DNA of 64,000 nt from positions 2,500,001-2,564,000 of the forward strand of contig NC_085133.1 in assembly GCF_030269925.1 (NCBI RefSeq). The letters are read 5' to 3'. The notes below the pieces were generated by a model. The model made no database searches. It was not told the origin of the DNA and saw only the letters and a list, made by a program, of their open reading frames with translations. Source of the stretch: Bombyx mori (lineage: Eukaryota; Arthropoda; Insecta; Lepidoptera; Bombycidae). This document shows positions 21,096 through 32,660 of the stretch, one piece after another. Both the position numbers and the translations under genes were made by a program. The first letter of the stretch is position 1. The number at the start of each line of letters is the position of its first letter.

Positions 21096-21336
21096 ATTTC
21101 ATTGCTTAGATGGGTGAACGAGCTCACATCCCACCTGGTGTTAAGTGGTTATTGGAGTCCATAGACATCTACAACGTAAATGCGCCACCCACCTTGAGAT
21201 ATAAGTTCTAAGGTCTCAGTATAGTTACAACGGCTGCCCCACCCTAAAAACCGAAACGCATTACTGCTTCACGGCAGAAATAGGCAGGGTGGTGGTACCT
21301 ACCCGCGCGGACTCACAAGAGGTTCTGCCACCAGTA
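21096..21336 (-). mobile_element. Bm1-type SINE, headless
   Basis: TTGCTTAGATGGGTGAACG to TTCTGCCACCAGTA, the common headless boundary. Confidence 0.85.
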
Positions 21337-22163
21337 TTACATTGTTATTCTCTCCAAAAGGAACGCATGAGTGGTTCAGAGAAACAGGGAAGGCATGGTG
21401 CTGACTTGCTGACTTGTGCGGGCCATAAGCACCAAGCAACAGCTTAATCTAAATACGGGTTAAATATTCAAAGGTTCCATGAACAATAATTAATTTGCTT
21501 CACTAGAACGAATGGGTTCATTACGCATTAAAACCGGCAATTTGAAGTGTGGCCGGATTTTGTTTCATTTAATATTACGTAGGTACTTGTTATAACTTGT
21601 ATCGCCAGTGGTATATTAAATCACGATATGAATACATAATATACTGTCAAATTAATAATATTTCGCCACTGTAATTAGTTTCGAAGGTGAATTATGACAG
21701 ATGGTGCGTCGCCATGTTGGTTGGCGCAAGATGGCGCGGTTGCTTGGCAACGGATGCGTAGGAGCAACAGGTGTTGCTTATTTTTTACAATTTTTTTCGT
21801 AAATCCGTGGGGAGGTGATACGCATTTTGAGAATTCGTCCATGGGAAGATTTTTTACGTTGTTTCGGGGTCTCAATCATTTTTAAACCGAACCATTGGAT
21901 TAGATCTTGGACCCACTTATCCATTTACGAGTTTTGAAATTCTAAATTATTTACTTTTAAGAGAAAACTTTGGCGTCGAGCTCTTAAGCCTACGGCATAC
22001 CTGGTGTTAAATGTAATCGAAGTCTGAATATAATCTAAATGGTTTTCTCATCCGTCATACTGAACCGAATGCGTCACGGTATTACACCTTCCAATTTTGA
22101 AATATTTCAAATATTACAAAAGGCCAAGTAATTTTGAGCTCTAACAGGATTTTATTATCATCT
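21337..22163. other. Unassigned stretch with a possible promoter motif cluster
   Basis: No repeat family recognised. A locally GC-rich patch at 21690-21760 carries YY1-like and X-box-like words, listed separately. Confidence 0.4.
21728..21751. promoter_or_regulatory. Possible YY1/Pho site plus RFX X-box
   Basis: AAGATGGCGCGG (21728-21739) resembles the YY1/Pho core, and the overlapping GTTGCTTGGCAAC (21739-21751) is an X-box-like half-site pair (GTTGC, 3 nt, GCAAC). Such motifs occur at start sites of ciliary and housekeeping genes. No adjacent gene is visible, so function is speculative. Confidence 0.3.
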
Positions 22164-22370
22164 TTTTTATTAATTGAAGGATTACTGGTGGCCTGGAGGC
22201 CTTTCCAGTTTCACCAGGACAGCTGGGTGAGCAAAGACTCAGCCAGGAGGGGTGGGATGAACTAACAGCTGCTCGCGCCTCCAAAGGAGACCTAACAACT
22301 CAGGAGCAACTGCTTCGCGAATGAATCTACTACCGGCGAGAAACTCAGCAGGCTGATGCACGGGTTAAGG
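22164..22370 (-). mobile_element. Jockey-like LINE 3' end, subtype 2, with deletion
   Basis: ATTACTGGTGGCCTGGAGG to GCTGATGCACGGGTTAAGG. About 35 bp between two CCGG words are missing at 22335, consistent with deletion between short direct repeats. Confidence 0.7.
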
Positions 22371-22841
22371 TTATCGTCTCTAATCCACTGCAGTTCTATC
22401 CAGTGAAGTTCTTCCGGCATGTTGTCTTCCCATCTATATATCTTCGTACACACTTCAATTTTGTCAATATTGTGTCAGTGTGTGACCCTCAATGCACGTG
22501 TATTACAATCCACACTAACGTCAGCAATACCCAAGGTTATCTCAAAGAACAGCCGCATCATTATCATCTGGGAACTGCTACCAGTAATGTGGAAGTACAC
22601 GGAGTGATATCACGGCCTTGTTTTGCCCACGCCATGCCGGAACTCATCACCGTCACGCGCCGTGTGTTTCGGCATCAAACAAAAGATTTTATAATTGCTT
22701 CGTATCACAGATTTAAACCGGTCATCACGTTTTAACACGTTTTCGGGTAGGATTAAGCGTTCATAGTTTTATTCTGAACGATCTATAAAGTTATAGTCAC
22801 GTTTGACGGGTCACAGTCCCAACTGGGATCGTCTTCTGGGT
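22371..22841. other. Unassigned stretch with a 110-codon ORF
   Basis: The frame 22403-22735 (plus) has Cys/His residues but no recognisable domain or clear codon bias; I do not call it a gene. Confidence 0.35.
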
Positions 22842-22873
22842 TGTTAGCACTGGAAACATACGTTCGAGACAAA

Positions 22874-23121
22874 CTTTACTGGTGGTAGGACCTCTTGTGA
22901 GTCCGCGCGGGTGGATAACCACCAACCTGCCTATTTCTGCCATAAAGCAGTAATGCGTTTCGGTTTGAAGGGTGGGGCAGCCGTTGTAACTATACTTGAG
23001 ACCTTAGAACTTATATTTCAAGGTGGGTGGCGCATTTACGTTGTAGATGTCTATGGGCTCCGGTAACCACTTAACACTAGGTGGGCTGTGAGATCGTCCA
23101 CCCATCTAAACAATAAAAAAA
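22874..23121 (+). mobile_element. Headless Bm1-type SINE between 32-bp direct repeats
   Basis: It starts at TTACTGGTGGTAGGACC and ends CCATCTAAACAATAAAAAA. The flanks 22842-22873 and 23126-23157 match at about 28 of 32 positions (TGTT[AG]GCACTGG ... CGTTCGAGACAAA), apparently a target duplication of unusual length. Confidence 0.85.
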
Positions 23122-23157
23122 TAATTGTTGGCACTGGGAATATGCGTTCGAGACAAA

Positions 23158-24295
23158 ACAGGTTCGTTCAGACTCTAAATGAGTGATATCCTTAACAAAG
23201 ATTGACTCCGTTCAAGGTACGGACCCGCACTACAGCATTGCACTACAAACTCAGGTACCCTGTTCTCAGAGTCAATAACCTTGACCAATGAGGCAATTAT
23301 CTTTATACTCGTAATGCCAGAGGATTTCCGTATGAGAGACGGAGTGGTTGATAGACTTCCACGATAACAGAATGAAGTGATTTTTTGTAGGCATTTTGAG
23401 CCCACCCGAAAAGGTATCAGCACTATGATCCTGTGAAAGGTGGTCAGTTTATATGTAAATCGTCAAAATTTTAATCTTTTGTTTCAAGGCGAATGTAAAC
23501 CTATGATGTATAAGGGGTAACACCCTTAGGCGGAAGCTTATCCAGGCATTCTGTGAGCATATCCACACGTTTCAAAAAAAAAAAACAAATTCGAACTCAC
23601 TGTGATGCATAGAAAAAACCCTGTCGAATTCTTATACTAGATCGTACATAGATTTAACAGAAGTGCGCCGAAATAATGAACCCCGTCTTTGTGGAATGCT
23701 CGAACATGTGCGGAACACTTGCCCGGCCCTATGTCACTTGTAGTATTTCATGTATCGCTGCTGATGTTGGACTTTTGTGGATGTGCTGCTGTATGTCAAA
23801 GTTAATATTTTTTTATAGATTAAAAAAAAGAATTGAATCGAATTTCCATTTTTCTAGACTACTACGTAAATCTAATCTAAACTAAAGCGACATTAATCCG
23901 TAATGGTAAAATTCGAATTCCGAAGTCAGTTTTGTGCAATGACATACCTAAATGTATTTTGATTCAGAGAGCTTCGTGTCTTGATGAATAATAAATACGT
24001 GTGCAGAGCAAGCATGGTTAATCTCTATTTATATACATAATATTTGTTTTTAAACTAACTTCGTTTATATCGCCTAGGTGTATTACTGATTTGTGAGTCT
24101 GACCACAGTGCCAAGGCTCCGATACAGTGTGTGGTATATAAAAATATTCAGTAAATGTCGACGTGGATAAAATACCCGGTGTACTCTTATAGAGCGATGT
24201 TATTACGCCAGGGCTCAAATCCCGCGATGAAGATAAAGTGATCGAGTAACAAAAATCAAATTCATAAATTAATAAATTAGTAGCTGTTTATTGCT
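23158..24295. other. Unassigned stretch
   Basis: Nothing recognised. An 82-codon minus frame (23175-23423) lies in a somewhat GC-richer patch but shows no motif. Confidence 0.4.
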
Positions 24296-24480
24296 GTGTT
24301 CTCTGAGCTGGCATGGGTAGATAACGCCACTCTAGCAATTTCTGCAGCAAAGCAGTAACGCGTTTCGATTGAAGGGTGGGACAGTCCTTTACTGTTAAAC
24401 TGAGAGATAGCCTTAGATCATAAGGTGGGCGGTGGCATTTACATTGTAATTGTCTATAGGCTCTGGTAACCACTTAACAT
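24296..24480 (+). mobile_element. Diverged Bm1-type SINE
   Basis: AAAGCAGTAACGCGTTTCGA, AGGGTGGGACAGTCC, GGCATTTACATTGTAATTG and GGTAACCACTTAACATCTGG remain recognisable. Confidence 0.7.
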
Positions 24481-25261
24481 CTGGACCTAGAAACTGTTGA
24501 TCTATAGAAAAAAATTCGGGATCTGTATGTCCCAGTTTTTGCCTCGTATGTTTCCATTGTGCAAATGATACTTTGTTTTTGGGCAGAAGTTCGAACTTCT
24601 TACGAGGTAGCCGCCCTTGGGAACGCATGCGGTATGTGGGCTTTGAAGGTCTACAAATGTTATGATGCAAAGGATCCTACGTTGGGATCATTGAATATGA
24701 GACGTTTATTGATTTATTTTTAACTGACCGTTTATTGTTCAGAGACTTCGGTAAGAATAACTGAACTAATTTGAATAAAAGCTTTAGGTATATCAATCAA
24801 ATTTCTATCTTTTCATAACAAATAAATCCATAGCAATGAATCCATAGAATGAAATAGAAGACAAATGCCGGTTTCAATACCAAACCCAATTTATGTATAC
24901 CGTTTTCTAATATTTCATAGTACACCCTCGATTGACTTGGTTAATCATCATAACCTTGACGCAGTTATGACATCACGTCACAGATCAGTGGTCTCAAATG
25001 ATTATCTAGAACGGCGTCAACTGGGCCAAGGTTCGATTTCTTTTAAGATATGGAAACTTTGGGTTATCATGGAAGTATACGGTTTACCGATTGAAATAAA
25101 TAGTTTAGTAGTGAAGATAATTGAGATTATAAAGCGGGACAATGAACGCAACAGATTTTCACATTAGACGATAGATCAAAGACCAGAACCGACAGACTCG
25201 ACGACCGTTACCCGAACCAGTGTCTATAAGATCTTAATCTCCAACACTATAGCAAAATTCA
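24481..25261. other. Unassigned stretch
   Basis: AT-rich; an overlapping 85-codon minus frame and a 100-codon plus frame (24865-25167) carry no motif. Confidence 0.4.
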
Positions 25262-25608
25262 CTTCCTTACAGATCCAAAACCCTTACATTTGACGTCTTC
25301 AGCTCTAACACTTGGAGCAGACTTAGAGACCCCGGTTAGCGTACTCGTTGAACTCGGCAAAGAGTTCGACGCGCAAGCTAACCTAAGCATCAGTCCGCTG
25401 AGTTTCTCGCCGTATCTTCTCAGCGGGTCGCGATTCCGATCTGCTAGTAGATTCATTCGCGAAGCCTTGAGTTGTTAGGTCTCCTTCGGAGGCGCTCGGG
25501 CAGCTGTTTTCAAATCCCATCCCTTCTGGCTCAGCCTTTGCTCGCCCATCCGTCTTGGTGACACTGGAAAGGCCTCCGGGTCACCAGTAATCCCTCATAT
25601 ATAAAAAA
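25262..25608 (+). mobile_element. Jockey-like LINE 3' end, subtype 2
   Basis: The terminal coding and 3' UTR match the copy at 52173-52535 in reverse. It ends GGAAAGGCCTCCGGGTCACC, AGTAATCCCTC and an A-rich tail. Confidence 0.75.
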
Positions 25609-26217
25609 AGTGTATATATTTAATCCGATCGATGTCTGCTCAAGATCAAGATCTGAATTAAAGATCAAGATCTAACGCGAAAGAATCTAAAAGATCGAAG
25701 TGTCGAACAACCTAATCACCATCGAACAAGACAAAAAAATCAACATTATAATATTTAATAATAATATTAAACACTAATACTAACACCATTTACTTATTTG
25801 TTAATATTTAAAATACTTTTTGACACAATAAAACTAGTGAATAGTTATTAAACAAAAGCAAGGAAAGACACTTCTTTGACAGACGAAGAAGAAAACTAGT
25901 TACATGTATATAACATATTTAGTATTTGCATAGATAAAACAGTAAGCTGTATTTGTTTTGTGTAAATTCATGATGGAATCGAATTTCTTTTAGTCATATC
26001 CACGTATAGGCCAGCCAGGCCATACGACAGGCCAACAGTAACTCAACACACGAAATTGATGCAAGCATGCCTTTTCTATTTGTTCCGTCTTTCGGGAATC
26101 ACACAAAAAACGCTTATATACATATTTCAAAGCCGCACTGCTTTAATGTTTTTTTAAATCAAAAAAGTACGCGTCATAAATAGTATTAATTTGCAATTAA
26201 TATATTATAATTAGGTT
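25609..26217. other. Unassigned AT-rich stretch
   Basis: Repeated GATCAAGATCT words at 25645-25675; otherwise nothing recognised. Confidence 0.4.
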
Positions 26218-26498
26218 TAGGCATACGGCCCACCTGATGGTGAGTGGTCATGGACGTCAGCAATGCCAGGGGCAGAGCCAAGCCGCTGCCTACCGTTTAA
26301 TACTCTCCACAAGCCTCGTTTGAAGAACGACATGTCATAGCGCTCGGGAAACACAGTGGAGGGTAGCTTATTCCAAAGCCGGATGGTACGTGGCAAAAAA
26401 GATCTCTGGAAACGCACTGTGGATGAACACAGTGGCTCCAGGTAGTATGGATGAGCTCTACTCCGATGGCGGGCGGTGCAATGGTAAAAACCAACCAA
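26218..26498 (-). pseudogene. Family B LINE C-terminus and 3' UTR
   Basis: The minus strand encodes CTARHRSRAHPYYLEPL and FQRSFLPRTIRLWNKLPSTV, then the 3' UTR. It lacks the terminal poly-T and part of the 3' end, so the 3' terminus was lost after insertion. Confidence 0.75.
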
Positions 26499-26976
26499 AT
26501 CAAACCAACCAAGGATAACAAAGAAATTATTTGGTATCTCAAATAATTTCTTTATTATGCTTGACTTGAAATTAATCCTTAATCTTTAATTTGTGAATCC
26601 TTGGAAGGGAAGGATGATTGTGACTAATATTCACGATCTGGTAACGGGTTAAGTAGACCAAGGGCTGTGAGAGGTCTACTTTCATCATGTGCCGAATGAC
26701 AGCCACCGAGGTCTCCCCTGAGGTTTGTTACAATAACTACTAATGCCTGATGTAGCTATATGACCACTCCACTTATGATTGGACCTCTTTTTACCTTCGG
26801 GAATCTAGTTTATAAATATCCGTTTCATGGGGCATTATTATTCCACTTATGCCTAGACCTGGATTTAGTGAAACTGCCGGGCCATTTTCATTTTACTGCA
26901 CGAAAGGTCTAACTATTCATAGACGTATCTACCCATAGCTTAACGATATAATTGTAAATAGACAGCATTAACAAAA
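26499..26976. other. Unassigned stretch
   Basis: Nothing recognised. Confidence 0.4.
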
Positions 26977-27311
26977 ACCGACTTCAAATAGAAAAAAAAG
27001 ATATTCCAAAACAAATGAATATACTCTAAAAATAATAATGATCGAAATCAGTAGGCGTAATATTGAATTATTGAGTTATTCATCTATTTGTCGCGCACGA
27101 ACTTAATGCAAATTTAAGACTTATATGGTTTTCTCATCGATACCACTATCAGAACTGGACTAAATTGAAATGGGACCACACGGGAAGCGTTAGCTTTCTA
27201 TTAAAAAAAGAATCATCAAAATCGATTCACCCAGTCAAAAGTTATGAGGTAACAAATATAAAAAAAAAACATACAGTCGAATTGAGAACCTCCTGCTTTT
27301 TTGAAGTCGGT
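26977..27311. mobile_element. MITE-like repeat with ACCGACTTCAAA ends
   Basis: Inverted ends ACCGACTTCAAA (26977-26988) and TTTGAAGTCGGT (27300-27311) enclose 335 bp with the words CATCAAAATCGATTCACCC and GTCGAATTGAGAACCTCCT. A decayed relative sits at 46230-46449. No coding and no clear target duplication are seen. The superfamily is not assigned. Confidence 0.6.
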
Positions 27312-27669
27312 TAAAAACGTAATTTCGGGAGCCAATAACAAGCAACGGATAAGCCATAAGAAACGACTGGTATATTTTTATTCAAGTACAAAAACATATA
27401 TATACATATATTTTTTATTGTATATATGTATAATATAATCAAAAGATAATAATCATTTCGTAATGATTTTAATGAACAGATTAAGGTGTCCGACATGTAA
27501 TTTGGCATGTATTGAAGACAAACAAAAACTTTCAAGGTCGAAACCAAACATTAGTTGAAAGGCGATAAATTAAGTGCTTGTACGTACAGGGATGTTAAAC
27601 GTCATTTTGACCGTTGTTATTACGTACAAGAACAGATTTGATAACAAACAAAAAACAGCAATCAAACGC
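27312..27669. other. Unassigned AT-rich stretch
   Basis: Includes a short TATATA-rich tract near 27395-27435; nothing else seen. Confidence 0.4.
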
Positions 27670-27770
27670 TTTTTTTTTATTGCTTAAATGGGCGGACGAG
27701 CTCACAGCCCACCCGGTGCTAAGTGGTTACTGGAGCCCGTGGACATCTAAAACGTAAATGCGCCACCCAC
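27670..27770 (-). mobile_element. Bm1-type SINE 3' fragment
   Basis: Poly-T, TTGCTTAAATGGGCGGACG to GCGCCACCCACC; cut exactly where the duplicated block 27771-28109 begins. Confidence 0.8.
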
Positions 27771-28109
27771 CGTGTTCTGTTCTTAGTAATAGAATGTTGT
27801 AGTCAATTATTTCGTAGGAAATTCCTTAAGGATTTTGATTGCCGAAGACTAAGTCAAGTTCCACCTGGTTTATTTTTATTTTTTATCGCTTAGATGGTTG
27901 GACGAGCTCACAGCCCTGGTGTTAAGTGGTTACTGGAGCCCGTGGACATCTACAACGTAAATGCGCCACCCACCCCGAGATACAAGTTCTAAGGTCTCAG
28001 TATAGTTACAACGGCTGCCCCGCCCTTCAAACCGAAACGCGTTACTGCTTCACGGCAGGTATAGGCAGGGCGGTGGTACCTACCCGCGCGGGCTCACAAG
28101 AGGTCCTAC
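27771..28109 (-). repeat. Inverted duplicate block: SINE plus about 100 bp of non-SINE DNA
   Basis: Reverse complement of 32877-33216. It comprises a non-SINE segment (27771-27870, containing CCGAAGACTAAGTCAAGTTC) and a Bm1-type SINE (27871-28109). Both copies share the same small deletion (ACCAGGGCTGTGAG instead of ACCAGGTGGGCTGTGAG), so they derive from one event. Confidence 0.85.
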
Positions 28110-28182
28110 GTCTTATCTAATGTATTCGAAACGCACGTAACTATTGATAATCGAGAGATTTTTACCCGGGAATGGAGTTTTA

Positions 28183-28405
28183 ATACTGGTGTCTGGTGGT
28201 GGGAACTCTTGTGAGTCCGCACGGGTAGGTACACCGCGCTGCTTATTACTGCCGTGAAGGGTTTCGGTTTGTAAGGGTAGCCTTTGTAACTATACTGAGA
28301 CTTTAGAACTTATATCTCAAAGTGGGTGCGGCATTTACGTTGTAGATGTCTATGGGCTTCAGTAACCACTTAACACTAGGTGGGCTGTGAGCTCGTCCAC
28401 CCATA
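28183..28405 (+). mobile_element. Bm1-type SINE, headless
   Basis: ACTGGTGTCTGGTGGTGGGA to GAGCTCGTCCACCCAT; several small deletions. Confidence 0.8.
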
Positions 28406-28409
28406 CGCA

Positions 28410-29161
28410 CCATTACGATCTTATTTGTAAGATTTTTAAATATATGTTGCTCCAAGTAAATGGCGTGTCGATAACAGTACGATTTACCCTATTATAAAAC
28501 CGGTTAAAATTATTTCTGAGATTACTGAACGTATATCATAACGTAAGTAATCTCAAAATCAATATTCCTCTAAATAATCCGAGTATAAATTAATTGGTAT
28601 GGTATCCGATGGAGCGTGCAATCAGTTAGAAAAGATACTAAAAACATTATTTACTACGTGTAGGTAATGTTACATAACATATTATTATATTCCAAAGATG
28701 ATGTCATCTATGAGCATAATATTATTATGATTTTTAAAGCGTAAGACTTTTGTGTTATGGAAATGTTCAGTACAGTATCGAAGAGGATTTCTTTTACACC
28801 GTCGTGTAATGTTGTGGCGAATGTGAATAATTTAAACACTGTTCGTTGTTACGAAAAATCATATATAATATCGCGTTGTAATGTACTTAATGTAGTATTT
28901 TAATGGTGTAATGTTTTATACTGTTAAAAGTAGATGAGGCACTGGTAAATATTAAAGATATTCTTCTAGTTGGCTACGGACTGGTGTCACGGAATTAGTT
29001 GAAGATAATATGAATCGAAAAAATTCAGATATGATTTCAATAAAACGAGAAAGGCTGCGGTACGCGAAGAATTGCGACGTATTGTGAAGCGCACCACCAT
29101 CCGAAGTGATAACCACTTTGCCCGGAGCGCAATCGACAAAGAAGATGATTTAGGTCCTAAT
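28410..29161. other. Unassigned AT-rich stretch
   Basis: Nothing recognised. Confidence 0.4.
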
Positions 29162-29500
29162 TGTTTTTTTTTTGCCCTTGTAGGCAGACGAGTATACGGC
29201 CCACCTGATGGTGAGTGGTTACCGTCGCCCATGGACTTCAGCAATGCCAGGAGCAGAGCCAAGCCGCTGCCTACCGTCTAATACTCTCCACAAGCCTCGT
29301 TTGAAGAAGGACATGTCATAGCGCTCGGGAAACACCGTGGAGGGGAGCTCATTCCATAGCCGGATGGTACGTGGCAAAAAAGACCTCTGGAAACGCACTG
29401 TGGATGACCGCAGTGGCTCCAGGCAGTATGGATGAACTCTACTCCGGTGGCGGGCGGCGCGATGGTAAAAACGAGATGCCGGTATCATCTCGAACAATTC
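29162..29500 (-). pseudogene. Family B LINE C-terminus with 3' end
   Basis: Poly-T at 29162-29173, complete 3' UTR, then coding (FQRSFLPRTIRLWNELPSTV, PERYDMSFFKRGLWRVLDGR) up to about 29500. The most complete family B copy in the window together with 12122-12505. Confidence 0.8.
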
Positions 29501-29524
29501 CTTTCTATTTCTAACCAAGAGATT

Positions 29525-30190
29525 GCAGTCGTCGTGGCCTAAACGATAAAACGATCGAGCGATACTCGAATCCCGCAAGCAGGTAAAAAAAAATCAAATG
29601 AATTACATACTTATCACGTATTCACGACTAACATTCAAAATAAAGAAGAAACATCGTGTAATATAAATCAACTCTGTTTAAAATTTATATATCTATATAT
29701 TGATACGTGAAGCAAAAACTTTGTATCCCTTTTTACGAAAATTGCGCGGACGGAGGAGTATGAAATTTTCCGCATTTATAGAGAATATAGAGAAGAAGTG
29801 AATATAGAGTGAATATAGAGAAACAATGCTAATATTTTTTAAAAATAATGCATAAAAGATACATTAAAACAATAAAGAAAACATTACACACACTACATAC
29901 CATGGATTTGGCGCACACACGCATGCATACTATTTATTGTAAAACTTTTGTTCTTGACGTCTGTTGTCAAATTGAGAATAGATTAAATATTGTTTGTCTT
30001 TGTTATTTATTATCTTTTATAGTTTAATCTTGGCGAATTTTGTGATTATAGAAGTATAAAATACAATCATAATCGTGTACAAACTTACAATTCCAATTAA
30101 CTATAGTCGAATTTCGACTACTGCGGGACCTCTAGTTTACGTAATTATAGGTGGATGAAAGTCTAGAAAGTCCGAACGGCTAGCAACATT
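29525..30190 (+). mobile_element. Bm1-type SINE with tRNA head, split by a Helitron
   Basis: The head CAGTCGTCGTGGCCTAAACG (A box) and ACTCGAATCCC (B box, one change) start at 29525. The SINE runs to 29691, is interrupted by the Helitron 29692-30135, and resumes with TTTACGTAATTATAGGTGG, the expected TTTGCGTAATTACTGGTGG. The remainder is too decayed to follow past about 30190. Confidence 0.75.
29692..30135 (+). mobile_element. Non-autonomous Helitron inside a SINE
   Basis: TC at 29692 after A; 3' hairpin GTCGAATTTCGAC; ends CTAG at 30132-30135 followed by T. It has an internal GAATATAGAG tandem expansion near 29800-29825. 444 bp, no coding. Confidence 0.9.
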
Positions 30191-30250
30191 ATTTGACATA
30201 GACAAACATGGAGATAGAGATTTGCCATAGAGAGGCAGCCGCTTGTATAA

Positions 30251-30486
30251 CTACTGGTGGTAACTTTTTGACTGGTTATAGGACGTTTTGTGAGTCCGCA
30301 CGGATAGGTGCCACCGCAATGCCTATTTCTGCCGTGAAGCAGTAATGCGATTCGGTTTGAAGGATGGGGTAGCCGTTTTATTGTAAAAAATCTGAGACCT
30401 TGGAACTTATATCTCAAGGTAGGTGGCGGTATTTAGGTTGTAGATAGATGAGATGTCTATGGGCTCCGGTAACCACCTAAGCAATT
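30251..30486 (+). mobile_element. Bm1-type SINE, headless, with insertion
   Basis: ACTGGTGGTAACTTTTTGAC, GTGAGTCCGCACGGATAGG, to GGTAACCACCTAAGCAATTT. A small insertion lies near the 5' end and a deletion near the 3' end. Confidence 0.8.
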
Positions 30487-30804
30487 TTTTTTAATACAAT
30501 TGACAATTGGACCTCATGTCTCAAGATGTTCATTCATGTTGTGATGTCTATAGGCAATTCTCTGTGTGATTATTTACTAATCAAATAAAAAAAGAACACA
30601 TCTAAAAATAATAATTAATAACTTCGGTGTGAGGACGGCCGTGTAGCTGATGATGACAGATGCTTGATGCCCGAGTATATTATTTAGAATTATTTTCCGA
30701 GGATCGAGAGGTCAGGTCTAGAGTAGCTTAGCCGAAAACCTGTTGTTAGGTTCTCCATGATTTTAACAAGACATGAGACTAAAGTTATGAAATATTCATT
30801 AGAA
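30487..30804. other. Unassigned stretch
   Basis: Nothing recognised. Confidence 0.4.
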
Positions 30805-31265
30805 CTAGTTGGCCCCGCAGAAGTCGAAATTCGACTTTAATCAATTGAAATTTTATGTTTAAACATTATTATGGTTCTATTGTCAAATACTATTGTACTT
30901 ATATAATATAATCACAGATTTCGCCAAAACTACACTATACATAAATAATAATAAAGACAAACAATATTCATCTATTCTCAATTTGACCACATAGGTACCT
31001 TAAGCACTAACAAAAGTTTGACAATTGACAATAAACAAAGAGTATATTTATATACATATATGCGTTGTGTCAAATACATGGTAGTGTGTGTAATGTATTC
31101 TTTATTGATTTAATGTATCTTTTATGCATTATTTAAAAAAAAATATTAGCACTGTGCAATTTTTCTCTATATTCTCTATAAGTGTGGAAAATTTCATACT
31201 CCTCCGTCCGCGCAATTTTCGTAAAAAGGGATACAAAGTTTTTGCTTCACGTATTAATATATAGA
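30805..31265 (-). mobile_element. Non-autonomous Helitron
   Basis: CTAG at 30805-30808 and hairpin GTCGAAATTCGAC nearby mark the 3' end. The 5' TC lies at 31264-31265 (GA on plus), within GTATTAATATATAGA. 461 bp, no coding. Confidence 0.9.
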
Positions 31266-31459
31266 TATCGCGATGGGTAGATGAAGACTGAAGCAAATTC
31301 GAGTGGATTACACGAAGATGCGATTGTGGTCTGTCATTGTGTGGATACAGGCAGTGGAAGTTTCGATCTGGGCGCATATTGTCATAAGGCCCTGTATACA
31401 TTTTGTACCAGACCAGCAAGCATGACGTGTCGTTCTATCTTTGTTACGCTCGTGTTGGA

Positions 31460-31700
31460 CAGAAATAGTTGGTTAGGGACGGTGTAACACATCATGCCAG
31501 GTCTCCCAGACATAAATTAGAGAAGCTCATAATTTCGGGTCGCATACATGGCAAGCGCGCCTTGGGTAGAACACCAGCCAGATGGTCAGATCTGGTTAAG
31601 GAAGCGATTGGTGGTAGTCTATATCATGTGGCCCATGCCGCCCATGATCGAATACTGTGGAGGAAAGTCACATGTAGTCACGATCCCCAGCAGTGAGGGA
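31460..31700 (+). pseudogene. RTE-type LINE C-terminus
   Basis: The plus frame to the stop at 31694 reads IISGRIHGKRALGRTPARWS, DLVKEAIGG, HDRILWRKVTC. G-[RK]xxxGRxPxRWSD ... DRxxWR is the C-terminal signature of RTE/jockey-type LINE polymerases. A minus-strand relative with the same ending lies at 44417-44530. Catalytic domains are absent. Confidence 0.75.
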
Positions 31701-31740
31701 ACGATGGACAAAAAGTGTGTTTTCTTTTAGGTTTAGGTTT

Positions 31741-32660
31741 GACAGTCTGATGAAGACATCGGACATTTCGGGTCTGGGCGTTCTTGCGTCATATGCCCAC
31801 ACGACACGCTAACTACACCTCTCGGGAGAAAATAGAATAGAAAAAAAAATTTAAAGTAAAATATTCGTCGTTTTTTGTGGCGATAAAGACAGATACCGGA
31901 CTTTCCTAGCCGCTAAATTGGCTTGAAAAGGGAGCCATAGTATCCGAGACGTGGTCACATTAGTCACTGTGGCACAAACTAATACATACACGTCAATCAA
32001 TGAGAGCAAAAAGTTTGTACATACCTATATGTATCGCAGGGCCCCATTTTATTGGGGGGGACATCGTGGCAAGTTTTGAATGAAAACTATGCTACTGTTT
32101 AATTTCGCTTCTGTTTTCTTTGGCACGTATGATCATAATCATCTGTGAGCGTGAACGGTAAGGCATTAAGGGTATTTGAAATCTTAAAATAAATATTTTT
32201 ATTTATTAACACCCCTCATTTTTCGGAACATCATTAAGTGAATAATGTTAACAAGTGTCTATGGTTATTGTCATTTTATTGACGTCGTCAATGACTATAA
32301 CAAACTTATAAAAGATTTATGCTCACGTTTTTAAATGATTTGTCTACGATATTCGGTGATGCGCGAACATTAGTAGTCAATTTTATTGTTAAGATATTGT
32401 TGAAGCACGACTTTTGATCCAATCAAAATGTTTGGCCAATGTTTGTCAAGAATGACACCCGACGTTTTGTAGTCGCTTCATAATGTTGGTAATGACTTAC
32501 ATTACCTGTAGCTAGCTTATAAAATCTGTGCTAGGATTTTTCAAGAGAGTATGCGTCCGCTATTTTAAGTCTAATATTATGTAATGTATGTGTGTTCGAG
32601 AACTTATACTTGTTGAAGATATACGAGTATCTTTGATCCAGAACTTTTAAAAAAAGAACT
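31741..32660. other. Unassigned stretch
   Basis: AT-rich, no recognised repeat or gene. Confidence 0.4.

Noticed and set aside
22403..22735. 110-codon plus ORF with Cys/His residues
   Set aside because: Cys/His spacing fits no zinc-binding pattern and there is no supporting context.
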